Assembly: GCA_905221605.1 (NCBI GenBank)
Contig: CAJNDS010001336.1
Span: 294,473 to 358,472, forward strand
DNA length: 64,000 nt
Reading direction: 5' to 3'
Source of the DNA: Symbiodinium natans
Taxonomy: Eukaryota; Sar; Dinophyceae; Suessiales; Symbiodiniaceae
The number at the start of each line of letters is the position of its first letter. Within the stretch, counting starts at the first letter, position 1. Made by a program: the position numbers and the translations under genes. The notes under the pieces were generated by a model that was not told the DNA's origin, made no database searches, and saw only the letters and a program-made list of their open reading frames with translations. Below are positions 19,141 through 27,900 of this stretch, piece after piece.

Positions 19141-19145
19141 CCTGC

Positions 19146-19242
19146 CCAGCTGGGCCCCCAGGCGCGCAGGGATGCCCACAGCGGTGGGCCGCCGAGTTGG
19201 GCTTGCATCTGGGCTTCAGAGCACTCTTGGATGGGGCCTGTA
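19146..19242 (-). CDS. Candidate exon, unknown protein
   Basis: Open - frame reading IQECSEAQMQAQLGGPPLWA, then SLRAWGPSWAG. It lies between degenerate TTTAGGG and CCCTAAA strings. No family recognised. Confidence 0.3.
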
Positions 19243-19617
19243 AGGGTTACAGGGTTACAGGGTTTAGGGCTTAGGGTTTCGGGTGGGGCTTGCAGGGTTA
19301 CTAAGAGGTTTCAGGGTTTAGGGTTTACGGTTTCGGGTTTAGGGCTGCGCAATTCGAATCTGTTTGTAGGGCTGAGGGTGTTCAGGGTTTAAGGAGGTTC
19401 ATGGGGCTTGCGGCTTATAGGATTTAGGGTTCAGCGGGCTTATAGGTTTCCAGGGTTTTCGGCTTGATAGGGTTTGTAGGGTTTACGCTTACGGTTTATA
19501 GGATGTATGGGGTCTATAGAGTGGGAAAAGGGTCTTGGGTTGTCAGGGTTTAGGAGGTTCATGGGGGTTTGTTCGGGCTTGCAGGGTTTGAGGTTTCGCG
19601 TCTGGTGTAGGGATCAG

Positions 19618-19705
19618 GGATGTTCCCCCTCATACGAACAGCTCCTTTATCGAAATTCTGATAGGGGGTACTATTAAGCACTGTTCGTATAAGGGGGAGC
19701 ATCCC
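19618..19705. mobile_element. Family-B MITE copy 2
   Basis: Bounded by GGGATGTTCCCCCTCATACG and its partner ending CGTATAAGGGGGAGCATCCC, about 88 bp. Internal AGCTCCTTTAT and CACTGTTCGTAT arms are imperfectly paired. Same family as 14,241 and the copies in the 57.7-59.9 kb region. Confidence 0.75.
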
Positions 19706-20022
19706 AAGTTGAGTAAACTGGTCTAGGAAGGAATGAGGGTTTGGGACTTCCGGGTTTAGGGTTTAGGGCTTGTTTTCGGGTTTGTAGGGCTTTCTGGCTC
19801 ATGGAGTTTAAGGATCAGGGTTCACAGCTTACAGTGCTTGCAGGGTTTATCGGGTCGAGGCCTGCTTTGATCTTTGGGAAAGGAGGGTACATTGAAATCA
19901 TGTGAAGTAGGGCTTAATTTTCTTGTATCCTCAAAAGGCCACCAAGTATATACACCCACCAATATTAAAAAAGGAACCCTATATACACTCACCAATAACA
20001 GCAATATATACCCTGCTTCATG

Positions 20023-20350
20023 TCACTCCAGCCGACGGTCGGAAGATTTCTTCCTGATTTCAGAGTTCAGCTGCATTGGGCCCCCCGAGGTCAGGTGCAG
20101 CATGCCCTGGCCCATCCCGGACACGATGTGGAATTGCTGATTGGGGTTTAGGGTTTAGGGTTTAGGGTTTAGGGTTTAGGGTGAGTCGTGTCCATCTGAG
20201 ACATGAACTCGTCCATGAAGAAACTTGTCCCATGAAGAGCAGCTTGTTGTAGTACCTCCGCAAGGTGTTGGGCCATGACTGTCACGGAGTGAGCGAAGTG
20301 CTTGATCTTTTTGGCCGTTCACAAACGTGATGCCGGCAATGATATTACCC
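20023..20350 (-). CDS. 3' end of a hypothetical gene; two exons around a 59-bp heptamer intron
   Basis: The penultimate exon (about 20,322-20,196) reads KKIKHFAHSVTVMAQHLAEV, then LQQAALHGTSFFMDEFMSQ. The last exon (20,136-20,023) reads QFHIVSGMGQGMLHLTSGGP, then MQLNSEIRKKSSDRRLE and TGA. The intron between (20,137-20,195) is 59 bp, mostly five CCCTAAA copies in sense orientation, and is bounded by TCAG direct repeats, so the exact cut is ambiguous. Just upstream (20,350-20,312) another frame reads NIIAGITFVNG, and passing from it to the exon needs a +1/-2 shift, so decay or a base error is possible. Family not recognised. Confidence 0.45.
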
Positions 20351-20399
20351 TGAGAAGAATTCACGTTTTGGGGGGTTGAAGCCAATCGTAGTATGAAGC

Positions 20400-20745
20400 C
20401 CTATAATGCCCTTTATTAACCCTATAAAGCCCTATAAATCCAAAAAAACCTGTAAACCCTATAAACCCTCTAAGGCCCGTGAACCCTATAATAAACCTAA
20501 ATATCCATTCTGAGGGCCTACAATATTTATACCCCTTCTATACCCTATACATCAGAACCCTTAGATACAAAACCTTCTGAGGCCCTAGACACCATAAAGC
20601 CCTGGAAACCCTTAAAACCCTGGAAGCCCTTAAAACCCTGATGTAGCCCTAGAAACCCTATAAATCCCTAGAAACCCCATAAAGCCATATGAGGCCCTCT
20701 AAAGCCTTCTAAAAAGCCCTAGAACAACCCGATGAAGCCCGATGA
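20400..20745. repeat. CCCTATAAA-type degenerate tandem repeats
   Basis: Variants of AACCCTATAAAGCCCTATAA and AAACCCTTAAAACCCTGGAA repeat throughout. No coding content. Confidence 0.7.
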
Positions 20746-20752
20746 AGCGAGC

Positions 20753-20829
20753 CAGAGCCCCCCGGCCGCATCTGCCACGTCCTCCACGCCTCCTTGCAAC
20801 CAGCCCCAGCTGCCGCGGGCCATCTGACC
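20753..20829 (-). CDS. Candidate exon, unknown protein
   Basis: After GGTCAG the - frame reads MARGSWGWLQGGVEDVADAA, then GGLWLASSG. Strongly protein-like, flanked by TTTAGGG strings and CCTATA repeats. No family recognised. Confidence 0.35.
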
Positions 20830-20970
20830 CACAAAGGGTTTAGGGCTTTGGGTTTAGGGTTTCGGGTTTAGGGCTTCCCCAATTGTAGGAGACTCGTACC
20901 ATGCTGTCAGAGAATTAGAACACGAGACCCAACGGGCCTTGTTGCACTTCTGGGTGCCCCTAAACCCTAT

Positions 20971-21107
20971 TTGGAGGTTCATGGTACTTATTAACCGATT
21001 GTAACTGTACTAGAACTTGCCTATAACCACATTAGGGCACTTAAGGGGCTTATAAGTGGGTGAAAAGTACAGTTATAATTGGTTAATAAGTACCATGAAC
21101 CTCCAAG
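20971..21107. mobile_element. Family-A MITE copy (TTGGAGGTTCATGGTACTTA ends)
   Basis: An almost perfect 137-bp palindrome. The left arm TTGGAGGTTCATGGTACTTA is matched by TAAGTACCATGAACCTCCAA at the right, and the inner arm TTATAATTGGTTAATAAGTA is also conserved. Copies are at 24,221, 27,885 and 46,571. The copy at 24,221 forms nearly all of an inferred intron. Confidence 0.85.
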
Positions 21108-21488
21108 TAGTCCTAGACCTCATGCACAGCCACCAGGACCCTGAACTGCTTCAGGGTTTAGGGGGTTTAAGGTTTGATAGGTGCTGGCTTTGGGGTTTGG
21201 GGTTAAGGGTTTAGGAGTCTAGGGCTCAGGGGTTTAGGGTCCAGGGTTTAGGGTTTGGGGTCTTTGCAGAAATCGCGCTGAACCTGTTTCTTGCCTGCTA
21301 AGCTATGGTTGGGTCAAGTGCTGTGAAGCTCCAAGTAGGGATCCTAGTGTAGGAGTTTAGGGTTTAGGGCAACTCTCAAATCCCCCCCCAAAAAAAACAA
21401 AAGCCTTTTTAGGGTACAACAAAACGACGCCGAGGCTTGACACCTCGCCCAAGTTGAGGCCCGAAAGTTGCACGCACACAGAACACGA

Positions 21489-21623
21489 GGGTTTAGGGTT
21501 TAGGGTTTAGGGTTTAGGGTTAGGGTTTAGGGTTTAGGGTTTAGGGTTTAGGGTTTAGGGTTTAGGGTTTAGGGTTTAGGGTTTAGGGTTTAGGGTTTAG
21601 GGTTTAGGGTTTAGGGTTTAGGC
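21489..21623. repeat. (TTTAGGG)n array, about 19 copies
   Basis: Near-perfect, with one TTAGGG hexamer interruption. Unique sequence on its left is open on the - strand (CSVCVQLSGLNLGEVSSLG, about 21,420-21,487), possibly an exon whose intron is this array. Confidence 0.9.
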
Positions 21624-21761
21624 CAAGCTTCGGAACCCTCAGCCCTAAAACACCAGGTTGTTTTTTTCCTTTTGTTAACGGGGGGGGGGGTGGGGCTTGG
21701 GGAGTTCAGGGCTTAGGGCTTGAGGGTTTAGGGAGTTTAGGGTTTAGGGTTAGAACTGAAC

Positions 21762-21852
21762 CCTAAACCCTAAACCCTAAACCCTAAACCCTAAACCCTA
21801 AACCCTAAACCCTAAACCCTAAACCCTAAACCCTAAACCCTAAACCCTAACC
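21762..21852. repeat. (CCCTAAA)n array
   Basis: About 12 copies, placed on the low-coordinate side of the 63-nt exon at 21,872-21,934 and in opposite orientation to the array on its other side. Confidence 0.9.
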
Positions 21853-21871
21853 CCCGAACCCCCAGACCCAC

Positions 21872-21934
21872 CTCGCCCAGGAGCTGCGTTCGACTCCACT
21901 GCGCGTATCCCGCCCAGGCGAAGAGCGTGACGCC
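21872..21934 (-). CDS. Isolated 63-nt exon between two opposed telomere-type arrays
   Basis: The sense strand shows CTCCGCAG as acceptor, then 21 codons (GVTLFAWAGYAQWSRTQLLG, then E), then GTGGGT as donor. The array upstream in sense is CCCTAAA-oriented and the one downstream is TTTAGGG-oriented. Boundaries are canonical AG/GT. Family not recognised. It shows the general pattern of the region: short exons embedded in heptamer arrays. Confidence 0.5.
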
Positions 21935-21949
21935 CTGCGGAGCGGGGTT

Positions 21950-22046
21950 AGGGTTTAGGGTTTAGGGTTTAGGGTTTAGGGTTTAGGGTTTAGGGTTTAG
22001 GGTTTAGGGTTTAGGGTTTAGGGTTTAGGGTTTAGGGTTTAGGGTT
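21950..22046. repeat. (TTTAGGG)n array, about 13 copies
   Basis: A perfect array except at its right end (TTCAGGGTTTGGGG). It forms the sense-upstream intron side of the 21,872-21,934 exon. Confidence 0.9.
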
Positions 22047-22059
22047 CAGGGTTTGGGGG

Positions 22060-23340
22060 CTTACCGATATTATCGGTACCTTACTGGGGTCTTTATTATC
22101 AGGGAATCCTACTATTTTGAGGGGTGCTTTTAAGGGGGTCCCTCATGTTCGCAAACCCCCCATATTTCTTGAAGCAGTAGCAAGCCTCAAGCCTACACTC
22201 TAGATCACCCCTCAACCCCAACTCCCCCCCCCCCCCCCCCCTAAACCCTCAACCCTAAACCCCCCCACCCTGCCACTCCCGAGGCATGAACCCATTGCAT
22301 CAGCCCCAAACCCAAAAGCCTAGACCTTAAATAAACAACCCTAAACCCTAAACCCTAAACCCTAAAACCCTAAAGCCTTCAACCTTAAACCGGCCCTAGA
22401 CCCTAAAGCCCTTAGTCTGAGGGTGGCTCAGGATTGCGGAATCTGTTTCTCTGGGAACCTTAGGCTGGGTTATGGTATCGCTTCCTTACCTTCACCTTGC
22501 CCTAAACCCTAAACCCTAAACCCTAAACCCTAAACCCTAAACCCTAAACCCTAAACCCTAAACCCTAAACCCTAAACCCTAAACCCTAAACCAAGGAGGA
22601 GTAGCAAGGGTACCCCTTCTTGGCGCTTCAAGGGGCCTTATTAAGGGGGCCTCAATCCCACAAAAGGTGAGAGGGCCTACTCTGGCTCCTAGTTACATCC
22701 TAGCGCTCTTATCATGTCGTAGCCCAACACCCACATTATGACTAGGGTGCCCTTTTTGGGGAGGGAACCTTGATCAAAAAGCGGAAAAGGAAACCGCTTG
22801 GGCTACCAAGTCATAAAAAACGCCTCTGGGCCTGAGCCTTTTCTTGAGATTGCAGCCTTTAAAGGGTACTGCTTATATACCCCTTATATACCCTTATATA
22901 CCCTCCACAGATTAAGGGCCCATACATTGACATCAGAATCCTTTCAAGCAGATTAAGGGCCATACTAAGGGCCCATGAAACGACCCTACCCCCCAATGAA
23001 TGAAAGGTAGTAACCTAGAAGCCCTATAAACCCCCTTTAGAGGAGGTTAGGTTAGGGGAGCCGCGACATCTTGTCTTTATAAGGTTCTTAAGGGAGGGGT
23101 GTTCAAAGGGGGTAGGTACCTAGAAAACCTTAGGGAGCCTTACGGTTACATACCCCCGCCCCCCCTTAACCCCCTTAAGAACCCCATAATGGCTGCGCCT
23201 CTCCAGACAGCGAGGCTTCCTGCAGATGCGACATCTTCGATGCTTCTTCAAGATTCATCGGGGCAACAAGAACCCTTACGTAAACCCTAAACCCAAAACC
23301 CCAAACCATGAACCCTAAGCCCTAAGCCCTAAGCCCTAAA
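22060..23340. other. Repeat-rich interval without supported exons
   Basis: C18 tract near 22,225; CCCTAAA strings 22,338-22,380; a perfect (CCCTAAA)n array 22,500-22,592; inverted strings around GGGCCCATACATTGA and TTAAGGGCCATAC at 22,910-22,980; an element ending TTGGGCTACCAAG at about 22,741-22,812. The ORF at 23,099-23,290 is Pro-rich and unconvincing. Confidence 0.5.
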
Positions 23341-23879
23341 CACCTAGACCTTTCAGGAAGCCCAGCAAGTCTCCAGTTCAACTACTAAGTACGACATGAA
23401 ATCGACCCTGCGGCCAGGTTCCGCAGCAAACCCAGGAATACCAGGGAACCATCGTGTTCCCGGCATTGTAGGGTTTATGGCTCAGGGTGTTTAGGGTTTA
23501 GGGTTTAGGGCTTATGGCGTAGCTTTTAAGCTTTTAACACCCCTCCATGGTCATGGAATCTGGTAGGTCGGTCTTCGTTGATGGTGGGAATCCCTTCGTC
23601 TTGAGCCCTAAATCCGAAGCTCACACCCGACACCTATTTGAAAATGTATTTGAGTGGGAGCGGCAAATCCAAAACCCTCAGCCCCAAATCCTGAACGCTT
23701 AAACCCCAACCCCTCCAAGAAAGAAGAACTTGCAGATCGAGTCTTTTCCGGGAGGTGACAATCGTCTGTGCAAACCCCCAGTTCGACTTCACAAGGAGAA
23801 GGCGAGGAGTTGGCGAACCCGCGCAGCGTCGAAATGTAGGCAGCCTCATCTAGCTGGGTTCTCTTGCACTTAGTGGGCA

Positions 23880-24041
23880 ATGCCAACTTCTGACTTCTGC
23901 ATTCCTTGCAAGTCAGCCGCCTGGTGCTGCGCAGCCGCAAACAGAAGCGCTTCCGTGCACCCGTAAAAACGCAAGCAGCAAGCACCACAGTGTCGCCACA
24001 GTTCGTGAATCACACTTCAGCCACGACAACTTGGGCCACAC
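23880..24041 (-). CDS. Coding-like block, unknown protein
   Basis: After CTGCAG the - frame from 24,041 reads VWPKLSWLKCDSRTVATLWC, then LLLAFL (membrane-like). An overlapping second frame reads YGCTEALLFAAAQHQAADLQ, then GMQKSEVGIAH, and ends at TAA around 23,880. Both look protein-like, so there is either a splice between frames or one is spurious. No family recognised. Confidence 0.35.
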
Positions 24042-24113
24042 CTGCAGACCCTAAACCCTAAACCCCAAACCCCAAACCCTAAACCCTAAACCCTTCACTG
24101 GCACACGGCGCAG

Positions 24114-24461
24114 TCACTCGGCGCAAGCGCTTTCCAAGCGAGCCCAAATGGCAGCTGTGTCAGTGCTCAGGCTTTGCAGAACATTGAGCGTCTCGGTCAT
24201 CTCGGCAGTTTGCTGCGCATACTTGGAGGTTCATGGTACCTATTAACCAATCATAACTGTACTTATAACCCACTTATAGGCCCCTAAGTGCCCTAATAGG
24301 GTTATAAGTACAGCTGTAAGTACAGCTATAACTGGTTAGTAAGCACCATGAACCTCCAAGTACGCCTGTACAACATTGGCACGCAGCAAGGCGCAGTCAT
24401 GGTAAAGCCCATTTCCGGCTCGGCAGCAACAGCTCCACAGGTAGACAGGAGCAGCGCCGAC
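24114..24461 (-). CDS. Two-exon hypothetical gene fragment whose intron is a MITE
   Basis: Exon 1 (24,461-24,366) follows CGTCAG and reads VGAAPVYLWSCCCRAGNGLY, then HDCALLRANVVQ (32 codons). Exon 2 (24,212-24,117) reads QTAEMTETLNVLQSLSTDTA, then AIWARLESACAE, and meets TGA at 24,116-24,114. The GC-AG intron (24,213-24,365, 153 bp) joins the exons in frame, and 142 of its bases are a family-A MITE. More coding-like sequence upstream, to about 24,740, suggests the gene extends further (ARIAHDGHLSHWQAAHLSA; MENFRTLDMAYAPESSRGW). The C-terminal helix is heptad-like. Function unknown. Confidence 0.55.
24221..24362. mobile_element. Family-A MITE copy acting as an intron
   Basis: Ends TACTTGGAGGTTCATGGTAC and GCACCATGAACCTCCAAGTA pair as terminal inverted repeats. 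The element fills the GC-AG intron between the exons ending at 24,366 and starting at 24,212, leaving 3 and 8 intron bases outside it. Confidence 0.75.
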
Positions 24462-24763
24462 CTGACGACCAGACCCCTCCTTGATTTCTCGATGACCTGG
24501 TGCGAATAATCAAGCTGCCCCAGCTCGAAGAAGAACATGGAAAGTAGGGCTCCACGTGCAGATCTGCCCACAATTTGAGAGTGACCAGCCCCTCGAGGAC
24601 TCCGGAGCATATGCCATGTCCAAGGTACGGAAGTTCTCCATCCTACCACCAACATATGGCGCTCAAATGTGCAGCCTGCCAATGCGAGAGGTGGCCATCA
24701 TGGGCTATTCTCGCTTCTGGCGCTTCGCAGCGACGGCATCACTGTCGCACCACTGCCTAGACT

Positions 24764-24985
24764 CCCCTTGGAACCTTAATAAAAAAACATGGTTCATACT
24801 CCCTTAAGTTTTATAGAATCAAAATACAAAATAGTATTCTTACCATTCCCTTCTGGGTTTTCAAACAAAAAACAGAAACAATCACTAAGGGGAGGTAAGT
24901 TCTATACAATCAGAATACAAAATTCTATTCTTACCATTCCCTTGGGTTTTCAAAAAAAACAGAAACAACCACTAAGGGGAGGTAG
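24764..24985. repeat. Tandem pair of CTCCCCTT-ended elements (about 100 bp each)
   Basis: Two diverged copies (about 24,764-24,894 and 24,889-24,985) share TTCTTACCATTCCCTT, GGTTTTCAAA and CACTAAGGGGAGGTA. The outer ends CTCCCCTTGG and CTAAGGGGAG are inverted repeats. Related ends occur near 13,329, 56,693 and 59,884. The block sits just after the last recognised ankyrin exon. Confidence 0.6.
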
Positions 24986-27900
24986 AGCTGCTTCAGGAAT
25001 TCGGCGACCTCGGGCTGCTCACTCGCGGAAGCTGCGCCGAGGGCCGTCTCGCCCTGGTCATCTGCAGCATGCCTCGATTGATCAGGGTTTAGGGTTTAGG
25101 GTTTAGGGTTTAGGGTTTAGGGTTTAGGGTTTAGGGTTTAGGGTTTAGGGTTTAGGGTTTAGGGTTTGGGGTTTGGGGTTTGGGGTTCGGGGTTTCGGGC
25201 TCATAGGGTGGTCCTCTCAACCCCCCCCCCCCCCCGCAAAAAAGGGGGAAACATCAGAAAGGCCAAGGCCCGACCAAAACCCGAAACCCCGATGACCCCA
25301 GAGATACGGTAGCATGTCCCAAGGTGCTATGAAAGGCCCCAAAAGACCTGATGCACCTCGTCAGAAGCCCGAAACCCCCCGTGTCCCCCCTAAACCCTAA
25401 ACTCCAGACCCTAAAGCCTAACCCTAGCGGGTTAACCCCAAACCCTAAAGCCCAAACCCGACAGGGTTCTCCCTAAAAACCCTAAACCCTAAACCCCAAC
25501 CCTAAACCCCAAACAAACCCTAAACCCTAAGCCCGAAAGAGTTCTCCATCGTCTCCAAGATTCGGATCAGCTCCTGCATGCAAGAGCAGACGCGCAACCT
25601 CGAGATGCCCATGAGTGCAGGCCTGACAAGGGCCAAGGGTTAAGGGTTTAAGGGTTAAGGGTTAAGGGTTTAGGGTTTAGGGTGTAGGGCTTGAGGGCTT
25701 GAGGGCTTGAGGGCTTGAGGGCTTGAGGGCTTAAGGGTTTGAGGGTTTGGTCTAGGCCTTGGCAGAGCTTGTGGGATTTTTGGGCTTGAGGGCGCATCAA
25801 CGTTTTAGGGTGTTTGTGGATTTCGGGGATTTCGGATTCAGAGTTCTAGGTCTTAGGACTTTATGTGCTCCTTGTGCAGGGGAGAAGAAAGCCGAGAGAT
25901 TATGGCAGAAAGAGGAGGAGAAGGTGATCGCAACGCCATTGTAAGAATTGCCAACAAGCCAAAGCCTTGTTTGCCGTTTCAGTCCGAAGTGCACTCTGGG
26001 TGTATGTGACACTGGAGCAGACTGAACATCTGCCTGTGACAAACGACTATTAGGCCCAATTTGGGGAAATACATAAAATTTCACAAGGGGCTAGCCAGCA
26101 AGTCCCGAAACCCTAAACCCTAAACCCTAAGAACCCTAAACCCTAAACCCTGAACCCTAAACCCTAAACCTTCAACCCTAAATCCTGAACCCTAAACCCT
26201 CTTGAGAAGCCTTCTGGAGTGCGGATTCGTTGTCACCAAGGCAGGGCGCGTTGGGGTCTGCTCGGGCTTCCAGCAGCAAACTCACGACCTCCTCCTAGGG
26301 TTTCTCAAGGTTTGCAGGGTTTAGGGTTTAGGGTTTAGGTTTTAGGTTTTAGGGTTCAAGGTTTAGGGTTCAAGGTTTAGGGTTTAGGGCTTACGGTTTA
26401 GTAAGGCTACTAGGCAAGCGTTCAGGGTTTAGGATCTAAGGCTTAGGGTTGTGACGCTTGAGGCACCCGGAAGGGGATATGCAAAAACCAAGGAATATGA
26501 GGCATTACCCAACACAGGCCCCCCCCCCCCCCAAAAAAAAAAAAAAAAATAAACAATAAAAACAATAACCTAAACCCTGAACCCTAAACCCTACACCCTA
26601 AACCCTAAATACTACTTATCCTTGCTATCGGTAGCCCCTAGTGCGGTTTCGGAGAGCCCCCCCGCCCCCCTAACACCCTAGACCCTACACTTGTCACAAA
26701 AGGGGGTTTCCGAGATTAGGGTACCTTACTACGTAGGGTAGGGTCCTTATCAGAAAGGGAATCCTACTATTTGGGGTCCACATTCGGGGTCCCTTATGTT
26801 CGGAAACCCCCCATCGTACTTCAAAGCCTAGCGTCATGGCCCCGCCTCGAGGCCAGGGTCAGGGGGGTGTCTCCATCCTAGGTTCAGGGTTTAGGGGTTA
26901 GGGACCCGGGCTTCGGTTCGTTTTACGGTTTGTAGGGTGTAGGGTTTAGGGTTTAGGGTTTCGGGTTGAGGGTGAATTTCACAAAAAAAACAAAGATGCC
27001 ACTTGACGGCCTGGCGTCCCCCCAGCCCTCCATCATCTTGAGGGCGACGTGGCCTGGGAGGTACGCGAAGGGCCCGAGGGGCATCGTGTCCCGACCCCCC
27101 CAGCCATCCGTCAGGTCCAGGGCGGCCTTGGCCTGCGGCATTAAACCCTAAAACCTAAACCCCAAAAACCCTAAACCCTAAACCCTAGACCCTAGACCCT
27201 AGACCCTAGACCCTAAACCCTAAACCCTAAACCCTAAACCCTAAGCCCTAAGCCCTAAACCCTGAGCCCTGGCCTCCAACAGCAGGCGCACGACGTCCGC
27301 GTGGCCTTGCTCCGCCGCGCTGTGCAGAGGGCTCCCAATCTCGTAGCCTCAGAGGCGTCCGGTACCCTGGCCCAGAAACTTTCAACTTGTAGGACCCCTA
27401 AACCCTAAACCCTAAACCCTAAACCGCCTAAATAAAAGCTTGCCCTGCGCTGCTCAGTTGCCATCTTCATCTCGCTGGTAAAGGTTCGGATCCTGAGGGC
27501 GTTGCAGGAAGGCCTCGACGTCCTCCACCTGCCCGCCCTAAACCCTAAACCCTAAACCCTAAACCCTAAACCCTAAACCCTAAACCCTAAACCCTAAACC
27601 CTAAACCCTAAACCCTAAACCCTAAACCCTAAACCCTAAACCCTAAACCCTAAACCTAAACCCTAAACCCTAAACCCTAAACCCTAAACCCTAAACCCTA
27701 AACCCTAAACCCTAAACCCTAAACCCTAAACCCTAAACCCTAAACCCTACCTGCCCAGCATGGGCAGCCAGCACGAGGTCATCGGCTTGCTGCTCTGAAG
27801 TACTGCCTCCGTGGCTGGACGCAAAAAAAAAACTGACAAAGTGGGTTTAGGGTTTAGGGTTTAGGGGTTAGGGGTTAGGTGCTGTACTTGGAGGTTCAGG

